Source of the DNA: Sanguibacter suarezii NBRC 16159
GTDB taxonomy: Bacteria > Actinomycetota > Actinomycetes > Actinomycetales > Cellulomonadaceae
Assembly: GCF_001552735.1 (NCBI RefSeq)
Contig: NZ_BCRT01000007.1
Coordinates: forward strand, 55,716-119,715
Reading direction: 5' to 3'
DNA length: 64,000 bases
Part shown: positions 53,487-62,276 of the stretch, one piece after another
How positions within the stretch are numbered: position 1 is the stretch's first letter
Layout of the letters: every line of letters begins with the position of its first letter
The notes under the pieces: model-generated
The model's input: the letters and a program-made list of their open reading frames with translations, nothing else
Told to the model about the DNA's origin: nothing
Databases searched by the model: none
Translations under genes and position numbers: made by a program

Positions 53487-54221
53487 GTGAACCTCTCCAC
53501 GCGTGCCGTCGCCTCCGCCTGCGCAGCCGCCGCGATCGCCGGTGGTGCGTACCTCGGGGCAGTGCCGTTGCTCGTCGTGCTCGGGGTGCTCGTGGTCCTC
53601 TTCGCCGCAGGCTGGGCCCCGCTGCTGGGGCTGCCCGTCCCGGGCGGGACGTTCTTCGTCGTCGCGCTGCCCGGACTGGGAGCGCTGGCCGCGGCGCAGG
53701 TCACGCAGAGCGAGCCGTGGCTGGCCAACCTCCCCCTCGTCATCGCGATGGGTGTCCTGCTCGCCTTCATCAACGAGCTGCTGCGCGCTGACGGGCGCGA
53801 GCGGCTGGTCGAGTCGCTCGCGGGCGGGGTGAGCGGGATGGTCGTGGCGGTCTCCGCCGCGGGATGGATCAGCGCGTACAAGACCGACGGCGGCGTGTCG
53901 CTCGTCGTGCTCAGCGCCGCCTCGCTGGCAGCGGCGTCGGCCGCGTCGGCCGCGCGGTTGCACGGATGGCTGTCCCTGGTGGCCACGATGGCCGGCTCGG
54001 TGATCGTCTCGGTCGTGGTCGCCCTCGTCATGGAGCACCTCACCTGGGCGGACGGCCTGTGGACGGGACTGGTCGCCGGGCTCCTCGTCGCCTCGCTCCA
54101 GCTCCTCTTCGACCGGCTGCCCGAGCTGCGCCGCCCATGGGCCGCGCTCGCCGCGATCGTGCTGCCGATCGCCGTGGGCGGGATGCTCGTCTACGTCGTC
54201 GGACGCCTGCTCGTCGGCTGA
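53487..54221 (+). CDS. Unrecognised polytopic membrane protein
   Basis: This 244-residue protein has about seven hydrophobic helices and very short loops. It begins VNLSTRAVASACAAAAIAGG; no family motif is recognised. The start GTG 53487 leaves no Shine-Dalgarno sequence, and CACTCT at 53476-53481 is a possible -10 box for leaderless expression. It is divergent from glnR across about 150 bp. Confidence 0.75.
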   Translation: MNLSTRAVASACAAAAIAGGAYLGAVPLLVVLGVLVVLFAAGWAPLLGLPVPGGTFFVVALPGLGALAAAQVTQSEPWLANLPLVIAMGVLLAFINELLRADGRERLVESLAGGVSGMVVAVSAAGWISAYKTDGGVSLVVLSAASLAAASAASAARLHGWLSLVATMAGSVIVSVVVALVMEHLTWADGLWTGLVAGLLVASLQLLFDRLPELRRPWAALAAIVLPIAVGGMLVYVVGRLLVG

Positions 54222-54261
54222 GCCGCACCCGGCTGCTCGACGCCGCCGCCGCGCAAGCAGG

Positions 54262-54645
54262 TCAGTAGACCAGCGCCTGCGTCCCCGGCGTCATGATCTC
54301 TTCGACGAACTTCGGGGCGCCGGCGATGCGCACCCCGGGCAGCAGGTCCTCCTGCGTCAGGCCGCGCCGCACCGCGCACTGCGTGCACACGGTGAGCGTC
54401 CCGCCCTCGAGGACAGCCTCGACGAGCTCGGCCATCGACGCCGCGTGCTCGAGCGCGATGTCGCCCGCGCGGCCAGGGACGGCGAGCCAGGCGGAGTCAC
54501 CGGTCAGCCACAGGCTGACCTCGACGCCAGCGGCCACGGCGGTCGCCGCGACGGTGAAGGCCTGGTTGGTCGTCTCGGGCGCCGAGGCGCCCGCCGTCGA
54601 CTTGATGACCAGGCGTTGTGATGCACTCGATGACGGTCCGCTCAT
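54262..54645 (-). CDS. DsrE-family protein
   Basis: This 127-residue cytoplasmic protein has the DsrE/DsrF-like alternating fold, with NQAFTVAATAVAAGVEVSLW and TLTVCTQCAVRRGL. The paired cysteines lie where DsrE relatives carry a sulfur-accepting Cys. It could be a sulfur relay or peroxiredoxin-like protein; no sulfur operon is adjacent. It is convergent with the membrane-protein gene. Confidence 0.82.
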   Translation of the reverse strand: MSGPSSSASQRLVIKSTAGASAPETTNQAFTVAATAVAAGVEVSLWLTGDSAWLAVPGRAGDIALEHAASMAELVEAVLEGGTLTVCTQCAVRRGLTQEDLLPGVRIAGAPKFVEEIMTPGTQALVY

Positions 54646-54677
54646 GCGGTCAGGGTAGCGCGACGTAGGATGGCGCC

Positions 54678-54791
54678 ATGGATGTTGATGTTCTCGAGAT
54701 GATCTTCCTCGGCCTGCTCGTGGCGGCCACCGTGACGATCACCTGGTTCGCCGGGTTCGTCGTCTACAAGCTCTACAAGGGCCAGCGCTAG
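54678..54791 (+). CDS. 37-residue single-pass membrane protein
   Basis: ATG 54678 to TAG 54789-54791 encodes 37 residues: an acidic start (MDVDVLEM), one hydrophobic helix (IFLGLLVAATVTITWFAGFV) and a basic end (VYKLYKGQR). TAGGAT at 54666-54671 is six bases upstream, so it is leaderless. It ends two bases before the FABP gene. I recall short proteins ending in (V/L)YKL(Y/F)KGQ in the same position in other actinobacteria. Function unknown. Confidence 0.75.
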   Translation: MDVDVLEMIFLGLLVAATVTITWFAGFVVYKLYKGQR

Positions 54792-54793
54792 CC

Positions 54794-55468
54794 ATGGCTT
54801 TCACGCTGCCGGAAGGGCTCGCCCCGGAGGTCTACCCGCTCGCCTGGCTCGTGGGGTCCTGGCGGGGTGAAGGAGTGCTCTCCTACCCCGGGATCGACGA
54901 CGCCACGTTCGTCCAGGACGTGACCTTCGACCACGACGGCGGACCGTACCTGCGGTACACCTCCACGATCCGGGTGCTCACGCCCGTCGTCCCGGAGACC
55001 TTGCCCGCGGACTGGACCGAGGACATGCCGGAGGAGGGCGCGGCCGAGCTCGACGACGAGCCCGCCGAGCCTGACGACGCGCAGACGTCTGAGGAGCAGC
55101 CGCTGGACGAGACGCTCGAGGAGCCCTCCGAGCAGGAGCGCGAGCTGCGGGTCTGGTCCACGGAGACCGGGTACTGGCGCGTGCCGCCGGAACGCCCCGA
55201 GGGTCTCCCCGAGGACAAGGCGCCCCTCGAGGTGCTCCTCGCCGACCCGGCCGGACGGGTGACGCTGTACATCGGCGCGATCGGCAACGGCCGCATCGAC
55301 CTGGTGAGCGACCTCGTGGCACGCACCGCGACGGCCGCTGAGGTCACCGCGTCCAACCGGCTCTACGGCCTGGTCGAGGGCGACCTCATGTGGGTCTGGG
55401 AGCTGGCGGCCTTCGGTCACCCGCTGCAGTCCTACGCCTCCGCCCGGTTGTCCCGGCTGGACGGCTGA
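54794..55468 (+). CDS. FABP/nitrobindin-family heme-binding protein
   Basis: This 224-residue beta-barrel protein begins with LAWLVGSWRGEGVLSYPGID, the GxWxGxG motif of the nitrobindin/THAP4 family, and ends with a barrel strand (FGHPLQSYASARLSRL). Members bind ferric heme and handle NO or peroxynitrite. A strongly acidic insert (about residues 75-118, Glu/Asp/Pro-rich) is present that I do not associate with the family core. It follows the 37-residue membrane protein by two bases, so they are co-transcribed. Confidence 0.88.
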   Translation: MAFTLPEGLAPEVYPLAWLVGSWRGEGVLSYPGIDDATFVQDVTFDHDGGPYLRYTSTIRVLTPVVPETLPADWTEDMPEEGAAELDDEPAEPDDAQTSEEQPLDETLEEPSEQERELRVWSTETGYWRVPPERPEGLPEDKAPLEVLLADPAGRVTLYIGAIGNGRIDLVSDLVARTATAAEVTASNRLYGLVEGDLMWVWELAAFGHPLQSYASARLSRLDG

Positions 55469-55469
55469 C

Positions 55470-56579
55470 GTGGCCGGTCCCAGCCCTGTGCTCTCCCGTC
55501 ACGGCGCGGTCGCGGCGGCCGGCCCGGACGCGGGCGTCGCCTGGCACTACGGCGACCCCACGGCCGAGCAGCGCGCCCTCGAGCGCCACGGCGCCTTCGT
55601 CGACCTCTCCCACTACGGCGTGGTCACCGTCTCCGGACCGGACCGGCTGAGCTGGCTCAACTCGATCACCTCCCAGGAGCTCACCGGGCTGGGGGTGCGG
55701 GAGTCGACCGAGACCCTCGTCCTCTCCCCGCACGGCCACATCGAGCACGCCGCTGGTGTGGTCGACGACGGCGAGACCACCTGGCTCATCACCGAGGGCA
55801 GCCACGCCGGCGACCTGACCGCCTGGCTCACCCGGATGAAGTTCATGATGCAGGTGGAGATCGCCGACGTCACCGACCAGTGGGCGGTCATCGGCGAGCC
55901 CGTCGACGCCGAGGGCGGCGACGACGAGCCGATCACCTGGCGCGACCCGTGGCCGCGCACCCTGCCTGGTGGCACCCGGTACGGCCTGCCCGACGACGAG
56001 CACCCCGGCTCCGAGCGCCCGTGGCGCCTGGTCCTGGTCCCGCGCGCCTCCCTGCCAGACGCCGTCGCCGCCCGTGAGGCAGCAGGCTGGCGCCTCGCCG
56101 GGACCTGGGCGAGCGAGGCCCTGCGCATCGCGGCCTGGCGTCCGCGGCTGGCGACCGAGGTGGACCACAAGACGATCCCGCACGAGCTCGACTGGCTGCG
56201 GACCGCCGTGCACCTGCACAAGGGCTGCTACCGCGGCCAGGAGACGGTCGCTCGCGTGCACAACATGGGCCGGCCCCCGCGGCGTCTGGTCATGGCGCAC
56301 CTGGACGGCTCGGGGCACCTGATCCCCGAGCGCGGCGCCGAGGTGAGCGCCGACGAGCGTGTGGTCGGCGCCGTGACCTCGGTCGCGCGGCACCACCTGC
56401 TCGGACCGATCGCGCTCGCCGTGATCAAGCGCAGCGCTCCCACCGACGTCGACCTGCTGGTCGCGTGCGAGGGTGGCGACGTGGCGGCCGGGCAAGAGGT
56501 CGTCGTTCCCGGTGAAGGCGTGTCGGTAGACCGTCCGGCCCCCCGCGGGCCGGTCGCGCGTGGCCTGACGCCGCGGTGA
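55470..56579 (+). CDS. ygfZ: YgfZ/GcvT-domain folate-binding protein
   Basis: This 369-residue protein has a GcvT-type folate-binding domain. It contains the YgfZ signature KGCYRGQETVARVHNMGRPP near 250-270, including the conserved Cys, and GVVTVSGPDRLSWLNSITSQ at the start. YgfZ supports repair or maturation of iron-sulfur clusters with tetrahydrofolate. The GTG start lies one base after the FABP stop, so the genes form one unit. The distance rules out a glycine-cleavage T protein. Confidence 0.92.
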   Translation: MAGPSPVLSRHGAVAAAGPDAGVAWHYGDPTAEQRALERHGAFVDLSHYGVVTVSGPDRLSWLNSITSQELTGLGVRESTETLVLSPHGHIEHAAGVVDDGETTWLITEGSHAGDLTAWLTRMKFMMQVEIADVTDQWAVIGEPVDAEGGDDEPITWRDPWPRTLPGGTRYGLPDDEHPGSERPWRLVLVPRASLPDAVAAREAAGWRLAGTWASEALRIAAWRPRLATEVDHKTIPHELDWLRTAVHLHKGCYRGQETVARVHNMGRPPRRLVMAHLDGSGHLIPERGAEVSADERVVGAVTSVARHHLLGPIALAVIKRSAPTDVDLLVACEGGDVAAGQEVVVPGEGVSVDRPAPRGPVARGLTPR

Positions 56580-56625
56580 GGCTCCTGGACGCAGAGTCGG
56601 TCACGGTCGGGCGTCGCACCTGCTG

Positions 56626-57777
56626 ATGGGCGACACCACGAAGGTCGGTGACCTGCGCGAGAACCCGGCTGACGACGGCTCCTTCGTCATGTCCCAGCTC
56701 GCGCGCGCCATGGTGCAGCTGCGCGTGCGGGTCCGGCAGGGCAGCACCCGGGTCCGGGTCGGCTTCTGGCCGATCATCCTCGTGTCCGTCGCGGCGAGCC
56801 TGTCCTACGGTCTCTCCCTGTGGTTCCTCGGCCACACCTACCCCTTCTTCGCGCCGGTGTGCGTGTGGATCTGCCTGGGCTTCTCGACCGACCGGAGCAT
56901 GCGCCGGGTGGCCGAGCTCGGCATCGGCGTCACGGTGGGGGTGGGCCTGGGCGAGCTCATCGTGCACAGGATCGGCGTCGGCGTCCTGCAGATCGGTCTG
57001 GTGCTGGCGCTCTCCGCGCTGGTCGCCCGGTTCATCGACCGCGGGGCGCTGCTCACCACGCAGGCCGGGGTGCAGGCGATCGTCATCGTGGGGCTCCCGA
57101 TGGCCGCGACCGGGGGCGGGTTCGGTCGCTGGACCGATGCACTGGTCGGCGCGGCGGTGGCCTTCCTGGTGGCCGCCTTCACTCCCAGCGACCTGCGCCG
57201 TCGGCCTCGCCGGATCGGGGGCGAGGGCCTCATCGAGCTGGCCCGGACCTTCGAGGCGGTCGCCCACGGCGTGCGCAGCGGTGACCCCTCCGACCGGGAG
57301 GCGGCGCTGCTGCGGGGCAGGGCGAGCGAGCCGGCCCTGGACGAGTGGCAGGCGGTGACCCGCGAGGCGCTGGAGAACTCCCGGGTGACCGCGAGCGGGC
57401 GCAAGTACCGCGAAGAGCTCGTGTCGATCGGGCGCAGCTCGGTCCTGGTCGACCGCACGATGCGGACCGTGCGGGTCATCGCGCGGCGCGCGCTGTCCCT
57501 GCCGACGGGCCCCGTCGTCGACCAGCTCGCCGGGCTGCTCGACGACCTCGCCGAGGCCACTCGTGACCTCGCCGAGGCCGTCGCCTCAGGCCGGGACCCT
57601 CGACGGGCTCGGGCGCGCATCGCCGCGGTCGCCGCGGCTGCGGACCCGGGCGCGCTGGGCAGCGGGGACTGGCAGGTGCAGTCGCTCATCCTCATCCTGC
57701 GGTCGGCGATCGTCGACCTCCAGGAGGCCGCCGGGGCGACCCCCGAGCAGGCCCGCGAGGCCCTGGCTCCGATGTAG
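56626..57777 (+). CDS. FUSC-like membrane protein, short form
   Basis: This 383-residue protein has about five or six helices in the first 190 residues (FWPIILVSVAASLSYGLSLW; FFAPVCVWICLGFSTDRSMR) and a long helical cytoplasmic C-terminal region. It is a single-bundle version of the FUSC/aromatic-acid-exporter family; the two-bundle protein is at 11.9 kb. ATG 56626 has no clear ribosome binding site and ATG 56689 is an alternative. Substrate unknown. Confidence 0.8.
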   Translation: MGDTTKVGDLRENPADDGSFVMSQLARAMVQLRVRVRQGSTRVRVGFWPIILVSVAASLSYGLSLWFLGHTYPFFAPVCVWICLGFSTDRSMRRVAELGIGVTVGVGLGELIVHRIGVGVLQIGLVLALSALVARFIDRGALLTTQAGVQAIVIVGLPMAATGGGFGRWTDALVGAAVAFLVAAFTPSDLRRRPRRIGGEGLIELARTFEAVAHGVRSGDPSDREAALLRGRASEPALDEWQAVTREALENSRVTASGRKYREELVSIGRSSVLVDRTMRTVRVIARRALSLPTGPVVDQLAGLLDDLAEATRDLAEAVASGRDPRRARARIAAVAAAADPGALGSGDWQVQSLILILRSAIVDLQEAAGATPEQAREALAPM

Positions 57778-57804
57778 CCGGTCGGCTGGCTTAGGCTGTG
57801 GGGC

Positions 57805-58137
57805 ATGTTCGCCTTGCTGCAGGTCTACCTCCTGGCCTTGATCACCGTGGCGCTTCTCGTCGTAGAGGTCTACGCCCTGATCGACGCCCTCCGACGCACC
57901 AACGAGGCGTTCGTGAGCGCGGGCAAGCGCACCAAGTCCTTCTGGGCGATCCTGCTGGGGGTGGGCGCTGCCCTCGGCTTCGTCGGGGTCACCCCGCCCC
58001 TCGGCCTCGGTCTCCTCGGCCTCGCCGCGCTCTTCGCGGTCATCCCGGCACTGATCTACCTCTCCGACGTGCGCCCCGCCCTCGGCGCCCGCCGCCCGCG
58101 CAAGCAGGGGCCGAGCTCCCCGCGCGGGGGGTGGTGA
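57805..58137 (+). CDS. DUF2516 membrane protein
   Basis: This 110-residue protein has two or three helices (LLQVYLLALITVALLVVEVY, then FWAILLGVGAALGFVGV and LLGLAALFAVIPALIYL) and a basic tail. It matches the actinobacterial DUF2516 family. TAGGCT (57792-57797) is seven bases before the ATG, indicating leaderless expression. It is followed by dtd after three bases. Confidence 0.9.
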   Translation: MFALLQVYLLALITVALLVVEVYALIDALRRTNEAFVSAGKRTKSFWAILLGVGAALGFVGVTPPLGLGLLGLAALFAVIPALIYLSDVRPALGARRPRKQGPSSPRGGW

Positions 58138-58140
58138 GCA

Positions 58141-58596
58141 GTGCGCGCCGTCGTGCAGCGGGCCTCCCGCGCCAGCGTGACCGTCGACGGTGACGTCGTC
58201 TCCTCCTTCGACGGGCCTGGTCTCGTCGCGCTCGTCGGCGTCACGCACGACGACGGCGCGGAGCAGGTGGCGACCATCGCCCGCAAGATCGCCGAGCTGC
58301 GGCTGTTCACCGCCCCGCAGGACGATCCTGCGGCCGGGGTCGGTGAGGTCAGCGCCCTGGATCTCGGAGCGCCGGTCATCGTCGTCAGCCAGTTCACCCT
58401 GTACGCAGACACCAAGAAGGGTCGCCGCCCCTCGTGGAACGGCGCGGCGCCGGGTCCCGTCGCCGAGCCGTTGGTCGACGCCGTCGTGGCAGACCTGCGC
58501 GGACGCGGGCTGACCGTGGGCACCGGACGTTTCGGGGCGCACATGGAGGTCGAGCTGATCAACGACGGCCCCGTGACGATCATCCTCGACGCATGA
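58141..58596 (+). CDS. dtd: D-aminoacyl-tRNA deacylase
   Basis: This 151-residue enzyme removes D-amino acids from mischarged tRNA. The two active-site motifs are SQFTLYAD near 81-88 and the terminal NDGPVTI near 141-147 (GxPxT cross-subunit motif). It begins [20 protein letters not shown], as expected. The GTG start follows DUF2516 by three bases, and its stop overlaps the ATG of the glycosyltransferase gene. Confidence 0.95.
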   Translation: MRAVVQRASRASVTVDGDVVSSFDGPGLVALVGVTHDDGAEQVATIARKIAELRLFTAPQDDPAAGVGEVSALDLGAPVIVVSQFTLYADTKKGRRPSWNGAAPGPVAEPLVDAVVADLRGRGLTVGTGRFGAHMEVELINDGPVTIILDA

Positions 58597-59804
58597 GCGG
58601 CATGGACGAGCAGCCGGCCGAGCCGGCTGGGCAGGGTGCGGCTGGACAGGGTGTGGCTGGACAGGGCGCGCCGCTGCGCGTGGGACTGGTCATCGATGAC
58701 TCCCTCGACCGGCCCGACGGCGTGCAGCAGCACGTGCTCACCCTCGGTGCGTGGCTGTCCGGACAGGGGCACGAGGTGCACTACCTGTCGAGCACCACGG
58801 TGCGCACCGACCTGGCGAACATGCACTCCCTCGCCCGTAACCTCCGGCTGAAGTTCAACGGCAACCGGCTCGGCATCCCCCTGCCCGCACCCGCCCGCGG
58901 CATCACGGCGCTGCTCGGCTCGGTCGACTTCGACGTGCTGCACATCAACATGCCCTACAGCCCGCTGCTCGCCGGGCGGGTGATCGCCCGGGCCCGGCCC
59001 GGCACCCGCGTGGTGGGAACCTTCCACATCCTGCCGTGGACCCGGCTGACCCGGTGGGGAACCCGGCTGCTCGGCCTCGTCCAGCGCCGCCAGCTGCGCC
59101 GGTTCACCACGGTCATCGCCGTGTCGGCGCCCGCTGCGGTCTTCGCCGCCGAGGCGCTCCACGTCTCACCCGTGGTCATCGGCAACCCGGTCGACGTCGC
59201 GCGCTTCGCCCAGGCGCGCGAGGCTGAGCTGGCCCGCGTCGCGGAGCCGGCTGGCACGGACCAGCACCCAGTGCGGATCGTCTTTCTCGGCCGGCTCGTC
59301 GAGCGCAAGGGCGCCGGAGAGCTGCTGCGGGCCGTGGCAGCGCTGCGCGCCCTCACCCCGGCCCCGGTCCAGGTGGTCCTGGGCGGCACCGGCCCGCTGC
59401 GCGACGAGCTCGAGGCCTACGTCGCAGCGCAGGGCCTGGGCGACTGCGTGGAGTTCATCGGCTATGTCGCCGAGGAGGACAAGGCCGCGCTGCTCGCCGG
59501 CGCCGACGTCGTCGCGCTGCCCTCCACCGGTGGGGAGAGCTTCGGCATCTCGGTCGTGGAGGCGCTCGCCGCGAGCCGCGGCGTCGTGCTGGCGGGGGAC
59601 AACCCCGGCTACCGCACGGTGATGGAAGGTCTCGAGGACCAGCTGGTCGACGCGACCGACACGCCTGCTTTCGCTATCGCGCTCAAGCGATATGTCGATG
59701 ACGCGGCGGCGCGCACCGAGGCGAGCGCACGCCAGGTGATCCACGCCGGGCGCTTCGACGTGAACGTCATCGGGGCCCAGGTGCTCGAGGTGTACCGGGG
59801 CTGA
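58593..59804 (+). CDS. GT4-family glycosyltransferase (PimA/PimC-like)
   Basis: This 403-residue GT-B enzyme has [20 protein letters not shown] at its start, [13 protein letters not shown] before the C-terminal half, and the donor-binding [17 protein letters not shown] near 313-329. It resembles mannosyltransferases of phosphatidylinositol mannoside or glycolipid synthesis in actinobacteria. The ATG overlaps the dtd stop by four bases; a second ATG lies three codons later. A short tandem repeat near the start encodes [10 protein letters not shown]. Confidence 0.9.
   Translation: MSGMDEQPAEPAGQGAAGQGVAGQGAPLRVGLVIDDSLDRPDGVQQHVLTLGAWLSGQGHEVHYLSSTTVRTDLANMHSLARNLRLKFNGNRLGIPLPAPARGITALLGSVDFDVLHINMPYSPLLAGRVIARARPGTRVVGTFHILPWTRLTRWGTRLLGLVQRRQLRRFTTVIAVSAPAAVFAAEALHVSPVVIGNPVDVARFAQAREAELARVAEPAGTDQHPVRIVFLGRLVERKGAGELLRAVAALRALTPAPVQVVLGGTGPLRDELEAYVAAQGLGDCVEFIGYVAEEDKAALLAGADVVALPSTGGESFGISVVEALAASRGVVLAGDNPGYRTVMEGLEDQLVDATDTPAFAIALKRYVDDAAARTEASARQVIHAGRFDVNVIGAQVLEVYRG
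58627..58671 (+). repeat. Three-copy 15-bp tandem repeat in the GT4 N-terminus
   Basis: Units of the form GCTGGRCAGGGYGYG repeat three times and encode [15 protein letters not shown]. The linker is probably disordered and may vary in copy number among strains. Confidence 0.6.
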
Positions 59805-59807
59805 GGC

Positions 59808-60257
59808 TCAGCTCGCGGCGTGCTCGGCGCAGCGGTCGGCGTTCCAGCCGGCCCACGCGGCGGCGGTGACGAGCACGTCGCCGGACTCCAGGACCTGGAC
59901 CACGTCGTCGGTGAGGATCTGGGCCCCGCACGGCGCGCCGTCGACCGAGGCGGTGCAGCGCGCACCGGAGACCTTGGCGAAGAGGTCGCCGGCGAGCAGG
60001 GTGCCGCCGGTGACCGTGGAGATCGGGGAGACGGGGATCTCGGAGGGCTCGTGCTCGGCGAACTCGAAGGACTCGTCCGTCAGGCCCTCGGTCTCGACCA
60101 GGCGACGGACCGCGTACTGACCGGGGACCTCAGGGTAGGTGTCCTCGATCTCCTCAGCTGCTGCCTCCGGGTCTTCCCAGACACCCAGGGGAACGACGAC
60201 ACCTCCGGTGAGCCGGTCGATGATGACGAAGAGGTCTGCGCTGTCTGGGCTGGTCAT
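59808..60257 (-). CDS. Unrecognised acidic protein
   Basis: This 149-residue, strongly acidic soluble protein (LGVWEDPEAAAEEIEDTYPE) has no family I recognise. Three cysteines and a CAEH near the end could bind metal. ATG 60257 follows GGAG closely and is preferred to the longer frame. It is convergent with the glycosyltransferase gene. Confidence 0.7.
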   Translation of the reverse strand: MTSPDSADLFVIIDRLTGGVVVPLGVWEDPEAAAEEIEDTYPEVPGQYAVRRLVETEGLTDESFEFAEHEPSEIPVSPISTVTGGTLLAGDLFAKVSGARCTASVDGAPCGAQILTDDVVQVLESGDVLVTAAAWAGWNADRCAEHAAS

Positions 60258-60379
60258 GGTGCTCCGAGCGGGCGTGTGGAGGGGACAAGGACGGCCTCTA
60301 TCATCCCATCTTCGGATCAGGGGCAGGATCAGGGTGATCACGGATGCGCGCGGCCCTCTCGACCAGCGACGATGGAGTC

Positions 60380-60673
60380 ATGAGCACGCCTGACTATTCA
60401 CAGACCCCGCCCCCGGCCCTGACCCCGATGCAGAAGTTCTTCGCCTGGGTCCGGCGGCTCGGGGTGTACCGCTCCTCCGACCGGGTGCTGGGCGGCGTCG
60501 CCGCCGGGACCGCACGCCGGCTCGGCATCGATCCCTGGCTCATGCGCCTGATCCTCATCGTGCTGGTCGTCGTCGCCGGGCTCAGCGTGTGGGTCTACGT
60601 CGTGGCGTGGATCTGCCTGCCGGACGAGCGCACGGGCCAGATCCCGCTCGAGAACTGGACCCGGCCGCGCTGA
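60380..60673 (+). CDS. PspC-domain small membrane protein
   Basis: The protein has 97 residues. LGVYRSSDRVLGGVAAGTAR opens a PspC domain, followed by one or two membrane helices (MRLILIVLVVVAGLSVWVYV) and the typical CLPDE ending. PspC-like proteins take part in envelope stress. ATG 60380 is preferred to the upstream in-frame codon. It is convergent with the serine hydrolase gene. Confidence 0.88.
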   Translation: MSTPDYSQTPPPALTPMQKFFAWVRRLGVYRSSDRVLGGVAAGTARRLGIDPWLMRLILIVLVVVAGLSVWVYVVAWICLPDERTGQIPLENWTRPR

Positions 60674-60715
60674 CCTCGCACGGCTCCCGTCTCTGCCTGA
60701 CGGCCCCCGCCGTCG

Positions 60716-62119
60716 TCACAGAGCCCCGGCGGCCCACTCCGGCACCGCGAGGTCCCGCAGCTGGTCCGTGCGCAACGGGGTGACGTGCCAACGGGCCTCC
60801 ACGACGTCGCCGCCGGGCAGTGCCCGCAGCACCAACCGGTGCGGGGACGAGGTGACCACGGCCGCGGCCTCCCAGCCGCCGTCGTCGGTGAGGCGCCCGC
60901 GGGCGGCGACCGGCACGACCGCCGACCCGACCGGGACGTGCGTGCGACGCCACTCCTGGGAGCCGACCGCGAAGGTCAGCCCGTCCAGGTCGACCACCCA
61001 CCCGGAGCCGTCCGGGCGCACCGTCCCGCGCGCGTAGACGTCGGTCGACGTCGCCGGGGTCAGTGGGACCTCGGCCGCGCCGAGGCGCGTGGTGAGGGCG
61101 TCCAGCGCCTCGGGGTCGGCAGGCAAGGGCTGGGCGGACAGCTCGGGCAGCAGCTCCCACACCGCGTCGAGCTCGGCCTGGACGTCCACGGTGGCGCTGG
61201 TCAGCGCGACGACGAGGTCTGCCTCGGGCACCACCAGGCACAGCTGACCGTAGGCGCCGTCCGCGCGGAAGCCGTGCCGGCTGCGCCAGAGCATGAAGCC
61301 GTAGCCCTGTGCCCAGTCCGGTGACGCGCCCGGCGCCGCCGTGTCGACGTGGACGGCGGAGGCCAGGTCCACCCAACCGGCCGGAAGCACCTGCGCACCG
61401 GCGAAGGCCCCGCCGTCGAGCATGGTCTGGCCGAGGGACAGGATGTCCCCGACGGTCGCGTGCAGCCCGGTGAAGCCGAGGTCGAGCTCGCCGGCGCCCG
61501 TCCACCAGCGCCGCCCGATGCCCAGCGGGGCGAAGAGGCGCGGACCCAGGTACTCCCCGAGGCCCTGGCCGCTCGCCCGGGTGATCGCGGCGGACAGCAG
61601 GAAGGGGGCCGCCTGGTTGTAGGTGAAGTGCGTGCCCGTGGCGTGCTCGGGCTCGACGGCGAGCAGCGCGGACACCGGGTCAGGGCCGAAGATCGGGTCC
61701 ACCACGTCCGCGTCGTGCCCGGTCGCCATGGCCAGCAGGTCACGCACCCGCATCGTCGCCGACCGCCCCGGGGCCGCGATCTCGGGGAAGTACCCGGCGA
61801 TCGGGGCGTCGAGGTCGAGCAGCCCCTCGTCGACGGCGAAGCCCACGGCGGCCTGCAGCACGGTCTTGGACACGGAGTAGACCAGGGCGGCGTCCTGGAG
61901 CCGGTACGGCGCCCAGGCGCCGGAGGTCAGCACGTGCCCGTGCCGCGCGACGGCGAGGGCGTGCGGGTCGCTGCCCTGGCCTTCGAGGCGGTCGACCAGA
62001 GCGAGCAGGGCGCCGGACGGCACGCCCTGGCTCTCCGGCGTCGCGGGCGGCAGCGAGGTGAGTCCCGGCGCCGGCGTCGACGTCGGCTGGGCGGCGGGCT
62101 GGGCACCGACAGCAGTCAT
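60716..62119 (-). CDS. Beta-lactamase-family serine hydrolase
   Basis: This 467-residue protein has a class C beta-lactamase/esterase fold with the nucleophile motif SVSK in LVYSVSKTVLQAAVGFA (near residue 84), an YNQ-type motif in FTYNQAAPF and AYGQLCLVVPEADLVVAL near the end. It lacks a signal peptide, so it should be cytoplasmic, unlike a drug-resistance enzyme. Such EstB-like proteins are esterases or D-amino peptidases; the substrate is unknown. ATG 62119 is taken as start. Confidence 0.9.
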   Translation of the reverse strand: MTAVGAQPAAQPTSTPAPGLTSLPPATPESQGVPSGALLALVDRLEGQGSDPHALAVARHGHVLTSGAWAPYRLQDAALVYSVSKTVLQAAVGFAVDEGLLDLDAPIAGYFPEIAAPGRSATMRVRDLLAMATGHDADVVDPIFGPDPVSALLAVEPEHATGTHFTYNQAAPFLLSAAITRASGQGLGEYLGPRLFAPLGIGRRWWTGAGELDLGFTGLHATVGDILSLGQTMLDGGAFAGAQVLPAGWVDLASAVHVDTAAPGASPDWAQGYGFMLWRSRHGFRADGAYGQLCLVVPEADLVVALTSATVDVQAELDAVWELLPELSAQPLPADPEALDALTTRLGAAEVPLTPATSTDVYARGTVRPDGSGWVVDLDGLTFAVGSQEWRRTHVPVGSAVVPVAARGRLTDDGGWEAAAVVTSSPHRLVLRALPGGDVVEARWHVTPLRTDQLRDLAVPEWAAGAL

Positions 62120-62276
62120 GAAGCCACCGTAGCAACGGCGTCCTGCGAGCGTACGGACGTGAGCGGGACATGACGAAGGCCCTGCGTCCCGGTGCGGAGA
62201 CCGACTACGCTCGTGGGGGGTCGTGTCCAGCACAGCGGCATGCCCTCTCCTGAACCGACCTGAAGGGTGACGCCCC

